A stretch of 64,000 nt of DNA from Bradyrhizobium sp. AUGA SZCCT0176 (GCF_018130145.1 NZ_JAFCMB010000011.1:1-64000); one strand, 5' to 3'. Positions 1 through 7,305 are shown, numbered from the stretch's first letter. Notes: generated by a model from the letters alone, not told the origin. Translations and numbers: made by a program.

Positions 1-534
1 CCGTGATCTCCCCGGAGACGAGTTCTTGGTTGACTCCGTCGCTGCCGTTCCCGCTTGCGCTTCTCCGACAGCTTGACACCTGCAACGGGTGCCAGGACCA
101 CACGGTTTTGCCGTACGCCCGTCCGCGCCGTCGTCTCAGCGCAAACCAGCGTCCACCGCAACCCGTCCAACGTCCGTGACGACGGCCGACGCCCTTCTGA
201 GTAGGACGGGATGGCGGGAATATGCCTCTGATTTGCATTCTGGTAAACAGAAATATTTTTAATTTTAGGGCTTGACATGGATTCTGCAAATCAGAAGTGT
301 TCTGCGAACGTGATGAGCATCACAGCTCCACAACAACCCACCGCCTATTCCATCCGGACTACGCTTTTAGGAGTTGTCCGTCCTCTTGGACTGCGACAGA
401 CGCGAAGCGTTTGCGCGAGAGATAAACATCCGTTCATCAACCTTGCCGGTTCATCCTGAAACAATCATTCGGGAAAAAGTGGAACATGCGCGCGCACCGC
501 GCATTGATTGCCGATAGCCAGGAGGAGAAACACG
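1..534. other. Gene-free stretch upstream of the first CDS
   Basis: No convincing coding region was seen here. A 60-codon frame starting at 277 has no family signature. The stretch at about 241-275 is clearly AT-rich compared with its surroundings and may be regulatory. A GGAAC at 481-485 followed 16 bases later by CATT resembles an EcfG-type stress promoter, but the -10 half is imperfect, so no promoter is called. Confidence 0.4.
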
Positions 535-795
535 ATGTTCAAGAAATCCCTGATCGTCGCGGCGTCGCTCGCGTTGGCTTCGTCCGCCTTTGCGCAATCC
601 GGAACCAAATCACCTGGAGCATCGGATAGCTCACCGGGCCATCAGATGCAGGGCGCCAAGAAATCAACGGCTCCGGGTGCGTCGGAATACGCGCCGGGTC
701 ACAAGATGAAGGCCGCCAAGAAATCGACGGCACCGGGCGCATCGGAACACGCGCCGGGTCAGCAGACCACGGGCAGCGCCACCAAGAAGAAATAG
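535..795 (+). CDS. Small secreted protein with three internal repeats
   Basis: An 86-residue protein of unknown function. The N-terminus (MFKKSLIVAASLALASSAFA) is a typical Sec signal peptide with a likely cut after AFA, so the product is probably periplasmic or secreted. The mature part consists of three imperfect repeats of about 18-20 residues built on (S/P)GAS-(D/E)-x-(S/A)PG-(H/Q)-x-M and ending in a lysine pair. It is rich in Lys, Ser, Ala and Gly and has no cysteine. The start at 535 is preferred over an upstream TTG at 508 because AGGAGGAGAA lies just before it. A good terminator follows, so the gene is probably monocistronic. Similar small repeat proteins occur in Bradyrhizobium genomes, but I know of no assigned role. 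Confidence 0.75.
   Translation: MFKKSLIVAASLALASSAFAQSGTKSPGASDSSPGHQMQGAKKSTAPGASEYAPGHKMKAAKKSTAPGASEHAPGQQTTGSATKKK
607..780 (+). repeat. Tandem repeats of 54-60 bp inside the secreted-protein gene
   Basis: Three tandem copies begin at about 607, 661 and 721. Each starts with AAATC and contains CCGGG(C/T) blocks. The second and third copies are the most alike, and the third is cut short by the stop codon. They keep the reading frame and encode the protein repeats, so copy number could vary by slippage or recombination. Confidence 0.7.
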
Positions 796-823
796 GCTCG
801 CTCGCTAGAGCGACGCGCCGCGG

Positions 824-856
824 AGGCCCGGCACCCAAAGTGTCGGGCCTTCGTTT
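824..856 (+). terminator. Rho-independent terminator after the secreted-protein gene
   Basis: The arms at 825-834 and 840-849 pair over ten positions (one G-T), extended by A824-T850, around a 5-base loop. TCGTTTT follows. It lies 29 bases after the stop codon at 795. Confidence 0.75.
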
Positions 857-895
857 TGCGCGCGGCAAGATTTCGCACCTTCGGCCGGAAATCAG

Positions 896-941
896 CTTCG
901 TCATTCCCCGATGCGCAATTGCGCATCGGGGAATGACGAAG
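896..941. repeat. Perfect 46-bp palindrome
   Basis: The 23 bases at 896-918 are the exact reverse complement of 919-941 with no unpaired loop base. The core contains CATTCCCCGATGCGC. It lies between two convergent genes (535-795 on + and 956-1333 on -). It resembles the GTCATTCC-type hairpin repeats scattered through Bradyrhizobium genomes, but its perfect symmetry is unusual. It may form a cruciform or act as a bidirectional terminator, although no T-run follows. Confidence 0.85.
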
Positions 942-955
942 GTCCGCAAGGCGGG

Positions 956-1333
956 TCAGGCTTCCGCCTTCACGCGCTGAGCTGTGTCGAACAGGTCCGC
1001 CTGCGCATGAGGCTCTACGGCAGAAAGGTCGTTGACCGGCCCTGCTTTGCCGGCGCCCAAAAACTTGACGCCGTAGGTCTTGCCGCGGCGCCAGACGACT
1101 TCGCAGGACTGGTGCTTTGGGCGATCGCGCACCAGCGCCAATCCGAACTTGTCCCTGACGTCGATCGCGACATCGGTCACGATCCTTGCGCCGCCCGGCG
1201 ATACGTCGAGCACGAAGCATTCACGGTTGGTGAGGCCATCATCCACCGTCATCCAGGCCGGCTGCTTGTGCAGTTGCCGGCGCGGTTCGCGCACCACCTT
1301 TGGCTTAAGGGCATCCATCGTCACGGGTGACAT
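956..1333 (-). CDS. PilZ-domain protein, putative c-di-GMP receptor
   Basis: A 125-residue single-domain protein. It carries the PilZ hallmarks: an arginine-rich segment near residues 15-19 (REPRR) followed by D-V-S-P-G-G-A near residues 43-49, matching the RxxxR and (D/N)xSxxG motifs that bind cyclic di-GMP. The remainder fits the small beta barrel (CEVVWRRGKTYGVKF). PilZ proteins change behaviour such as motility or exopolysaccharide output in response to c-di-GMP; no specific partner is visible here. The start is uncertain, since an ATG at 1318 is also possible and neither has a strong ribosome site. The arginine motif RREPRR/RRQ is compressed compared with classical PilZ, so binding is inferred. 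Confidence 0.7.
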   Translation of the reverse strand: MSPVTMDALKPKVVREPRRQLHKQPAWMTVDDGLTNRECFVLDVSPGGARIVTDVAIDVRDKFGLALVRDRPKHQSCEVVWRRGKTYGVKFLGAGKAGPVNDLSAVEPHAQADLFDTAQRVKAEA

Positions 1334-1539
1334 CCGTTGGGTCAGACCACCAACTTGAAGGCAGGACCGTAAGGTTCCCTTAGCGCTTTAACGGCGCATT
1401 GAATCGAAGTTTATGGATTTGCAGCCGCGCGCCATCGGGGCGGCCGGCATTGTGACGTCGGTCACGGTGGCGGACCGGCCGCTGTGGTTCTTCCATCACC
1501 ATCGCATGTGGCTTTGCCACCAATCAATGGAGACTGGAC

Positions 1540-1725
1540 ATGAACACCGACAATCGCGAACTCAACGCAATCGAGCTCGACGCCGCGAGCGGCGGCATGA
1601 AGTGGACGCCCGGCACCAAGAACCCCGACGTGATCGACGCCCGCGGCGGTCAATTGTCGTTCCTCGGCTTGACCTTCACCTTCGACATCAACGGCAAGGT
1701 CAGCAGCTACGGCCCGAGGCCGTAA
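1540..1725 (+). CDS. Small peptide with double-glycine leader (bacteriocin-like), copy 1
   Basis: A 61-residue peptide. Residues 1-19 (MNTDNRELNAIELDAASGG) form a leader with the pattern RELN-xx-EL-xxx-SGG, as in peptides cut after Gly-Gly by C39-peptidase ABC exporters. The predicted mature part is 42 residues, rich in Gly, Thr and Phe, with no cysteine. GGAG lies about 8 bases upstream of the ATG. The peptide at 2197 has a leader of identical length and pattern. No exporter or immunity gene is visible nearby, so the export route would have to be encoded elsewhere. Bacteriocin activity is not shown by the sequence; such orphan leader peptides are common in Bradyrhizobium and may be signals. 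Confidence 0.7.
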   Translation: MNTDNRELNAIELDAASGGMKWTPGTKNPDVIDARGGQLSFLGLTFTFDINGKVSSYGPRP

Positions 1726-1803
1726 CCCGGCGCGGCGCGGCGTGGATGCCCCACGCTGCCGCCGCCTTGAGGAACTGATGTTGCCTTAGGGAGTTTTATT
1801 TCC

Positions 1804-2031
1804 ATGACCGAACCATTGCCATTGCTGATGGAAAATTCGATCCAGATCGCCTGGGATTATCTCGAGGGGACCGCCGAACTCGGCGATCCCGAAGTCGCGG
1901 CGCGCTTCCTGACGGATGCCGTCGAGACCCTGATCCGGCGCGGCGAAACGCGAAAGCTGATGCTCGCGAACCGGGCGATCGACGCCTACAAGCGGTTCAA
2001 GGAAGAGCGCCTGCTGTCGCTGGTCTCCTGA
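1804..2031 (+). CDS. Conserved small hypothetical protein
   Basis: A 75-residue, probably cytoplasmic and mostly helical protein of unknown function, with no signal peptide, membrane segment or cysteine. It is rich in acidic and basic residues (ELGDPEVAARF, TLIRRGETRK, YKRFKEERL), which suggests a small helical bundle. GGGAG lies upstream of the ATG. It sits between the two double-glycine peptides on the same strand, so a link with them (immunity or regulation) is conceivable but unsupported. Similar short proteins occur in Bradyrhizobium, which is why I accept it as real. Confidence 0.6.
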   Translation: MTEPLPLLMENSIQIAWDYLEGTAELGDPEVAARFLTDAVETLIRRGETRKLMLANRAIDAYKRFKEERLLSLVS

Positions 2032-2046
2032 ACCCACCTGCCGACA

Positions 2047-2076
2047 GTAGCCGCATGAGCACCGCGATATGCGGGC
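2047..2076. repeat. REP-like hairpin, copy 1
   Basis: GTAGCCGCATGAGC at 2047-2060 is followed by GATATGCGGGC. CCGCAT (2051-2056) pairs with ATGCGG (2069-2074). It matches the element at 2464-2494 and is a variant of the dispersed Bradyrhizobium hairpin GTAGCCCGGATGAGC...ATCCGGG. It lies 16 bases after a stop codon. Confidence 0.7.
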
Positions 2077-2196
2077 TAATGGCTGATCTGGCTTTCCCTG
2101 TGTGATTCAGCGCACGGTTGGTTTTCAGAACGACGGCTAGTGTGCCTGCATGACGCGCGATCACCGCGCGTCCTTCGGACACAACGGAGCGGGACA

Positions 2197-2385
2197 ATGA
2201 CCAACGAAATTCGCGAACTGAACCTGAACGAGCTTGCGTCCGTCAGCGGCGGCACGGATCCCCTGCGCCTTCTGGCTACGGTGTCGCATTTGCAGGCCAG
2301 CAACGCGAACGACGCGTTGGCCGGTGCGCTGGCCGGCGCTCTGGGCGGCGCAGGGACAAAAGGCCCGTCGCGCAAGATTGGCTAA
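2197..2385 (+). CDS. Small peptide with double-glycine leader (bacteriocin-like), copy 2
   Basis: A 62-residue peptide with leader MTNEIRELNLNELASVSGG, the same 19-residue length as the peptide at 1540 and identical at RELN, EL and SGG. The predicted mature part is 43 residues and ends in an Ala/Gly-rich stretch (ALAGALAGALGGAG) with GxxxG-like spacing, as in class IIb two-peptide bacteriocins that pack helices in membranes. GGAG at 2186-2189 supports the ATG at 2197 over a TTG at 2140. No dedicated exporter or immunity gene is visible. The two peptides could form a pair, but that is inference from leader similarity and closeness. Confidence 0.7.
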   Translation: MTNEIRELNLNELASVSGGTDPLRLLATVSHLQASNANDALAGALAGALGGAGTKGPSRKIG

Positions 2386-2690
2386 CAACAAGACATTGAG
2401 GGCCGGCCCGGTCTGCTTGACGGGAGGCCTCGCCTCGACGCATCGGCGGACAGGCCCGAGCAAGTAGCCCGCATGAGCAGCCCGATATGCGGGGACCAAG
2501 ACCCGGATGTCGCGTTGCTCAGCCGGGCTAACCTGCTGCCTCACATTTCCGGCGTTGAGCCGACGCCCGGCCGGGCATCGGCGTTGTCATCAACCATGTC
2601 AGCGAAAAATTAGACGAAGGTGCTGCGCTCGCCGCTGGAACCAACGCTTCGATTCAAACTTGAATAAGCGTTCCACGGAGTGCCCAGGCC
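2386..2690. other. Intergenic stretch carrying a REP-like hairpin
   Basis: No gene seen. The only recognisable structure is the hairpin repeat at 2464-2494. The promoter of the gene at 2691 may lie here but was not resolved. Confidence 0.4.
2464..2494. repeat. REP-like hairpin, copy 2
   Basis: GTAGCCCGCATGAGC at 2464-2478 followed by GATATGCGGGG. CCCGCAT (2468-2474) pairs with ATGCGGG (2487-2493), a perfect 7-bp stem. Same family and orientation as 2047-2076. Confidence 0.75.
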
Positions 2691-3020
2691 ATGACTGGAT
2701 TGCCGTTAACCGTGCCCTATGGCGCCGATCAAACGCTGTATCTGGTGATGGATACGTTCGGTCCGAGGGATTTGCAGCTGCAGAATCCGATCGAGCGCCC
2801 CGATCTCGATACCGTGATCAACGATCTGATGCTGGCGCGCTTCAACAACCCGGTCGGAATCTACGCCTTCAACACGCTCGAACACTGGACCGCCGACATC
2901 TCCAAAAATGTCGCAGAGGAAATTCAGTGCCGCTGTGATATTGAGGGAGCTCCGGTGCCGGCGCATCTCGAAGACTTTATTGCGAACAGCCTGAGCAGCG
3001 TTCGGACCCGGAAGCCCTAG
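2691..3020 (+). CDS. Conserved hypothetical protein
   Basis: A 109-residue soluble protein of unknown function with no signal peptide or membrane segment. The middle contains a run of acidic and hydrophobic residues (LDTVINDLMLARFNNPVGIYAFNTLEHWTAD is the region around residues 40-70) and a CRCD motif near residue 81. It is probably a small alpha/beta protein. A GGAG occurs about 11 bases before the ATG. The possible membrane mini-protein at 3038 starts 17 bases after the stop and may be co-transcribed. I do not recognise a named family; comparable proteins occur in Bradyrhizobium. Confidence 0.6.
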   Translation: MTGLPLTVPYGADQTLYLVMDTFGPRDLQLQNPIERPDLDTVINDLMLARFNNPVGIYAFNTLEHWTADISKNVAEEIQCRCDIEGAPVPAHLEDFIANSLSSVRTRKP

Positions 3021-3037
3021 ATGGATTGGAAGCACCA

Positions 3038-3163
3038 ATGAATTGGGTTTACTGGAATACGTTCTTGTCGCTGGTCGTCAGCTCGATCTGGTTCATGACC
3101 ATCGTCTCGCATCCCGACTCCGTCGTCGTCGACAGGCATCCCTCCAAGCCGCCCGCGCGTTAA
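3038..3163 (+). CDS. Possible 41-residue single-pass membrane protein
   Basis: This frame reads MNWVYWNTFLSLVVSSIWFM followed by TIVSHPDSVVV and a basic, proline-rich tail ending in PPAR. Residues 8-23 form one hydrophobic helix. It starts 17 bases after the previous stop, which suggests coupling, but the ribosome site (GGAAG) is weak. Tiny TM proteins like this are easily missed; coding status is uncertain. Confidence 0.4.
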   Translation: MNWVYWNTFLSLVVSSIWFMTIVSHPDSVVVDRHPSKPPAR

Positions 3164-3493
3164 GCGCACGAAATAGGCGCTGCCCAAAAAAGCAGCCGCT
3201 TCGCTCCCGCGGAATCCCGGGAGGTTGCGCCTCGACCACCCAGGGGATCGCTGAGCCATTGCGCCCAGCGCGCGGACGCATCCTCGCGCCGCACCGTGCG
3301 GGCGAAATAGCGGCCGCTACTGAAACCAGACTTTGCAGGCCGGTTTCGACCGGAAGACTGCAGGCACGCCCCGAACGCCTGACTGCGTTCGAGGATTCCA
3401 GGCCGGCAACGCCAAAGCGTCGATGCAGGGAAACGCAATGACACCGTAGTGATACGGAAGACAAATCACCCGCAAATCATTTATGCACGTACC
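3164..3493. other. Gene-free stretch
   Basis: No convincing gene or regulatory structure seen. Frames open on both strands here show arginine-rich, low-complexity translations typical of noncoding high-GC DNA. Confidence 0.4.
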
Positions 3494-3619
3494 ATGGAAA
3501 TCGCCCTCACCGTCATGCTCGCCTTCGTCGGCATCGCCTCCTGCGCGGTCGTGATGATCAGGATGTGGGGCCCGGAGGCATTGGCTTTCCGAAGAAGGTC
3601 GTCGCGGGATACGAAGTAG
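3494..3619 (+). CDS. Possible 41-residue membrane peptide
   Basis: The frame MEIALTVMLAFVGIASCAVV continues into MIRMWGPEALAFRRRSSRDTK. It has one hydrophobic helix (residues 3-23) followed by a positively charged cytoplasmic-type tail. No clear ribosome site precedes it. Listed because the topology is protein-like, but it may be chance. Confidence 0.3.
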   Translation: MEIALTVMLAFVGIASCAVVMIRMWGPEALAFRRRSSRDTK

Positions 3620-3934
3620 CTCGCACGCTGGTCAGGCAAATTGCTCGCCGTAGCCCACGGCGGACTTGTCGCCGCCGTAGCTCGCAGAGCGAAGGCGGAA
3701 AGAGGTCCGCATGCATTCGATGTTCGTCGCACTCACGCATTTGCTACTCGATGGCACCCGCCGCGAATGCGGGCTGCACCTACCACTCCACCGGTTTACC
3801 CGTCGTCTGGCCGGCGGTAACGCCCCCGGTTGTCGCCCCGTCAGGCGGGCCGGCAGGCCAAGGGTTGCGATCGTGACGACAAATGCAGGAGGGAGTTGGT
3901 GTGACGGTGAGGCGGACACGCCGAGTGTGGGTAG
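3620..3934. other. Gene-free stretch at the edge of the AT-rich island
   Basis: No supported gene. It marks the change from host-like GC-rich DNA to the AT-richer genes that start near 3935. No tRNA, integrase or flanking direct repeat was found by eye. Confidence 0.35.
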
Positions 3935-5155
3935 CTACTTCGTGATTTCTGCTCCGCCCCCTGAAGACAGGTCCGCTTGCGTTTTCTCGCAATACTCAGT
4001 CACCTTTGATACCCAAGTATCATAGTAATACCATTGGTTATCAGCCAGTTCGACGCCAAAGCCATTTTTCGGATTCTTCGCATCTAGTTGGCGCCACAGC
4101 ACAATGTGGGTCGCCATGTTAAACCATTTGAAGCCACGCTTCCGCATCTCGGCAACAATCTGTGCGGGTTTAAATTTTGGCTTCTCTCGCTCTTTGAATA
4201 TCACCCGTTCGATTTCACCAGCTGTTTCGGTTCCAGCCCGGATGAACTCAACAACCTTATTGGCTTGGCCAGGCCGGTTGCAGGCTTGCTCTACAAAAAG
4301 AACATTGAAGGCGTATTTGGTGTCGCCGAGTGTCCGCTCGCTAACTCTATCGTCCAATTTATCGATGATGGATGCAATCTTCGGATCAACACTTTGCGCT
4401 GCATACACGAGTTTTGCTTGGTCGTGAGAGAACGATGACATCTGAATTGCGACGCCAAAATCACTATCAATTCTATATTCGCCACCAAATTCACTCGCCA
4501 ACCAACTAGCAAAGTTGAGGGCCGCAGCCTGCAGCTTGCTCGCCACCTTGAGGTCGATATTTCCGGTGAAACGATGCGCTATCGAATTACGAACTTCTAT
4601 AAGATAACAAAGATTTTCTTTGACTGGTTTAGCCAGGGGACATTGCTTTGCCTCGAGGCAACTCGTTAGCTCCCAATAGCGTTCAAGCCCATCCTTTGTC
4701 AGTTCAACAGTACGGACTCCATTCACCTCCTTGTAATAGCGATAATCCACCGAACGTTTCTTGAAGAAAGCGTGAAATAGGTAGGTCCAAGCAATCACCG
4801 AGAGAACGATGAAGGTTTCTGCTCGAAAGTTGATGGCCGGATTGTTGAAAATTTGTATCGCTGCAATCTGCGACTCGCGGGCCTTTAGAATCAGCTCTTC
4901 AATCTCACGCTGCTTGCCGGATTTTACAGAATAGGAATACCACCGCTCCCGAAATACTCTGAGTTCTTCTTCACTTGCCATTTCGACGTCACCGAAATGG
5001 CTGCCGCTTCTGATTTCGCCAATAACTCGATGATTTATCGAACGACCAGGCCGGCTAAAATAGGGAAGTATTTCTTGGTCATTCATTTCTACAAAATGGA
5101 TGAACGCTTTTATCAGAGCGATTTCCCAAGTACCCAAAGATTCGCGCGGTGCCAC
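3935..5155 (-). CDS. DUF3644-type protein, island gene
   Basis: A 406-residue protein resembling the DUF3644 family. The segment around residues 95-140 (AIQIFNNPAINFRAETFIVL, then AWTYLFHAFFKKRSVDYRYY) fits the family core of a reoccurring helical domain, followed by a conserved helix around IEVRNSIAHRFTG, a motif seen in HEPN-like proteins with an Rx4-6H-type charged pair. The C-terminus contains a domain with RKRGFKWFNMATH that may bind nucleic acid. The start is GTG, supported by GGAGGAATA 8 bases upstream. The DNA is clearly AT-richer and has different codon use from its neighbours, so recent acquisition is likely. A role in defence is a guess from the HEPN-like RNxxxH motif (RNSIAH) and island context; catalytic function is unproven. 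Confidence 0.65.
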   Translation of the reverse strand: MAPRESLGTWEIALIKAFIHFVEMNDQEILPYFSRPGRSINHRVIGEIRSGSHFGDVEMASEEELRVFRERWYSYSVKSGKQREIEELILKARESQIAAIQIFNNPAINFRAETFIVLSVIAWTYLFHAFFKKRSVDYRYYKEVNGVRTVELTKDGLERYWELTSCLEAKQCPLAKPVKENLCYLIEVRNSIAHRFTGNIDLKVASKLQAAALNFASWLASEFGGEYRIDSDFGVAIQMSSFSHDQAKLVYAAQSVDPKIASIIDKLDDRVSERTLGDTKYAFNVLFVEQACNRPGQANKVVEFIRAGTETAGEIERVIFKEREKPKFKPAQIVAEMRKRGFKWFNMATHIVLWRQLDAKNPKNGFGVELADNQWYYYDTWVSKVTEYCEKTQADLSSGGGAEITK

Positions 5156-5286
5156 TAACTATTCCTCCGGCTCGCTCCTAAACCCGAGACGCTTTGAGAA
5201 TGTGCCTTCTCGTTGACAGCGGACGGCGCCAAACTCGTCACATGGCTTTCAACCCAAAGTATTATAGAGTAGTTGTTAGGCACCTC

Positions 5287-5604
5287 TCACATCGCAACCG
5301 CGCTCAACGCTTTGTCGAGTGAAAATCGGTTGGTTGAGCCGTCCTCAAACCTCACGCCGAAACATTTGGTTGTGTACCCTTTGCCTTTTTCATGCATCGG
5401 GAAAAAAGCAACTGGCTGCGAACTAAGGGACCAATCGGTCTTCTTACAATACAACTCATAGAGTGAATTTAAGTCTTGGAGATCGCTACCAGCTACTTCG
5501 ACGCCTAGCGGGGTGTCGTTCAATATCTTCTCGAAATAAGCTTTGCCGGTACTAATGCTATGAAATTGCAGCCCGTTATTGAGATCGATACTCTTGCTGA
5601 CCAT
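5287..5604 (-). CDS. DUF3223/DCL-type small protein
   Basis: A 105-residue protein with the DUF3223 pattern: an early F-x-S-x-x-x-A-x-x-[YF]-F segment (HSISTGKAYFEKILND, residues 15-30), a central D-L-x-x-L-x-x-L-Y helix, and a C-terminal CFGVRFEDGSTNRFSLDKAL motif. The family is shared with plant plastid DCL proteins and bacterial proteins of unknown activity. A GGGGAA upstream favours the ATG at 5604 over the GTG at 5607. It lies upstream of the DUF3644-type gene on the same strand, 131 bases away, and shares its low GC, so the two probably arrived together. Confidence 0.65.
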   Translation of the reverse strand: MVSKSIDLNNGLQFHSISTGKAYFEKILNDTPLGVEVAGSDLQDLNSLYELYCKKTDWSLSSQPVAFFPMHEKGKGYTTKCFGVRFEDGSTNRFSLDKALSAVAM

Positions 5605-5721
5605 CACGCGTTCCCCATATCTGGCGGATCAAAAGCTCGAAGAGTGTGTTAGCAGAAGGCGTAATCCACCTTTTTATCATCGACGAACGGCGGACCGCTC
5701 TGCGCTAATCCGCGCCAAGAG

Positions 5722-6108
5722 CTACCGCTTCCTGACACACGCATTGACAGCATAAGCACATTGTTCGCCTGCGGTGATCAAGCCACCTGTTGGACCTTGA
5801 TAGTTGACGGCACTCACGCTGCCCGCTGCAAAGACTAGATTGATTTTGCAGAAACGGCTTGAGGACACTCCGGAGAAGCTCCCGCCGGAGACGGACCCGC
5901 TGGCCACCACCGTTCCGTCTCCAGAGTTGTAAGACCACACTTCGGTTTGAGCTTCCGCCGCCTTGCTGGCGGGCGGTCCCATGCATGTCAAAATTTGCTC
6001 CTTTGACATCCCGACCAGTTGGGCTCTTGCGTCCTCAGCTACTTGGGCGCGTTGGATCGCGCAGCCGGCCAACGTGACGCTAAGCGCCACGACCCCCAAA
6101 ATTCGCAT
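5722..6108 (-). CDS. BamE/OmlA-like lipoprotein
   Basis: A 128-residue lipoprotein. The start MRILGVVALSVTLAGC gives a lipobox L-A-G-C with the acylated Cys at residue 16. Residues 30-60 (LVGMSKEQILTCMGPPASKA, then TEVWSYNSGDG) match the SmpA/OmlA (BamE) fold pattern G-M-xx-E-x-(I/L)-xx-xxGxP...W-x-Y. A Ser/Gly-rich stretch and conserved cysteines follow, which could form disulfides in the periplasm. GGGGAA lies about 12 bases before the ATG. Much longer upstream extension in the same frame lacks support. It stands alone between the island and the cytochrome gene. True BamE is usually elsewhere, so this is probably a paralogue of unknown role. Confidence 0.7.
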   Translation of the reverse strand: MRILGVVALSVTLAGCAIQRAQVAEDARAQLVGMSKEQILTCMGPPASKAAEAQTEVWSYNSGDGTVVASGSVSGGSFSGVSSSRFCKINLVFAAGSVSAVNYQGPTGGLITAGEQCAYAVNACVRKR

Positions 6109-6367
6109 TAAGATTATTCCCCAGCCGAATTCACCCAACCTCAACCATTGGTCGAATGCAATAGGAACCGCTAGTGAGCGGGATTCTACGGGGCCTTGGA
6201 AACCGTCGCGACGTTGGTCTGATAACTCAATGTGGCCGGGGCGATACGCAAGGCAGGTTGTCGAAACGTAACCCCTTTTTCGCCTCGTAAGCCGCCGATT
6301 GCCACACGGCCAGGGAAACCTTCGCTGCCTCGCGCGTTTGTTGGCAGGGGAATACGGAGGACGGCCG

Positions 6368-6775
6368 ATGCGAACCCTGATTCCAGCCATGGCCCTGAGC
6401 GGGATGGCGTGCCTCGTGTTGTCGTCGTCAGCCGCATCGCAAACGCCGGCGCAAGGCGCGGATGCGGCGGCCGGCCAACAGGCGTTCAACAATGCGTGCC
6501 GGACCTGCCACACGGTCAAGGAGGGCGATAACCGGCAAGGCCCAAATCTGCATCGAATTATGGGACGGAAGGCAGGATCGCTGCCCGACTACGGCTATTC
6601 CAGCGCCATGAAGGAGGCAGGCTTCGCCTGGGATGCGGACAAGCTCGAGCGTTTCATGGCTAACGCCGATGCGGTCGTGCCCGGCAACACCATGAAGCCG
6701 TATGGCGGTCTCGCCTCGGCGGACGACAGGGCAAAGATCATTGCGTACTTGCAGTCGGGCACGGCCGGACAATAA
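6368..6775 (+). CDS. Class I c-type cytochrome, secreted
   Basis: A 135-residue periplasmic monohaem cytochrome c. The signal peptide covers about residues 1-24 (MRTLIPAMALSGMACLVLSS). The haem motif is CRTCH near residues 46-50, the GPNLH loop follows as in the cytochrome c2/c550 group, and the likely distal ligand is the Met in NTMKPYGG near residue 111. The C-terminal helix ends DDRAKIIAYLQ. GGAGG 8 bases upstream decides the start at 6368. It stands alone, without oxidase or dehydrogenase genes nearby, so the electron partners cannot be told. Family knowledge suggests shuttling between the bc1 complex and a terminal oxidase or periplasmic enzyme. Confidence 0.85.
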   Translation: MRTLIPAMALSGMACLVLSSSAASQTPAQGADAAAGQQAFNNACRTCHTVKEGDNRQGPNLHRIMGRKAGSLPDYGYSSAMKEAGFAWDADKLERFMANADAVVPGNTMKPYGGLASADDRAKIIAYLQSGTAGQ

Positions 6776-7020
6776 CAGGCGGGAGGGGTTGGCCCGCGTC
6801 ATGGTCGCCAGGCTGGTCAAGCTCACCGGCTATGGCGGGGTTCGGCATGTCCGGGTGTCGCTGGCGCTGGTGCGCGCATTGATGGAAAGGAGTACACAAG
6901 ACTGACGCGCGCTGGCTGCACGTGTGACCTATCCTGAATACATTGACTTGGATCCATACTGCCTGCGGTCCAAGTGCACCGATGGTGTGCCGACGTTGTG
7001 CCGACTTCGAGGAGGCTCCA

Positions 7021-7305
7021 ATGCGCACTTTGGCTTTGACGATTTTGACGATGAGTATGGCCCTAACAGACGGGCAAGCCCGGGCTCAGACATATGGCCC
7101 AGGTTTTTACGGTCCCCAGGCTTATGAGAGCGTACCGAGCAGCTACTGCCTGCAAGGGCGCGTATGGGGCTATCCGGGCAATTGCCAATTCTCCAGCTAC
7201 GCCCAATGCATGGCCACCGCCAACGGGACCGACGCCTATTGCGGGATCAATCCCCACTACGCTTTCGCACTGCAGCGGCGCGGCGACTATCGACCCCGAT
7301 ACTGA
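7021..7305 (+). CDS. DUF3551 secreted protein
   Basis: A 94-residue protein with a signal peptide (about residues 1-23, ending GQARAQ) and the cysteine pattern of DUF3551: YCLQGRVWGYPGNCQFSSY followed by AQCMAT and DAYCGINP. Four cysteines probably form two disulfides outside the cytoplasm. DUF3551 proteins are numerous in Bradyrhizobium and related genera and have no assigned function. GAGGAGG just upstream supports the ATG at 7021 over an earlier in-frame start at 6943. Monocistronic as far as can be seen. Confidence 0.8.
   Translation: MRTLALTILTMSMALTDGQARAQTYGPGFYGPQAYESVPSSYCLQGRVWGYPGNCQFSSYAQCMATANGTDAYCGINPHYAFALQRRGDYRPRY

Noticed and set aside
277..459. A 60-codon frame near the left end
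   Set aside because: No ribosome site, no signal peptide, no family resemblance.
481..505. Possible EcfG-type promoter (GGAAC, 16 bases, CATT)
   Set aside because: The -10 half does not match the usual GTT, and GGAAC is frequent in such DNA.
1452..1467. GTGAC-GTCG-GTCAC as a possible CRP/FNR-type operator before the first leader peptide
   Set aside because: Arms of only five bases and no fit to the TTGAT-N4-ATCAA or TGTGA-N6-TCACA consensus.
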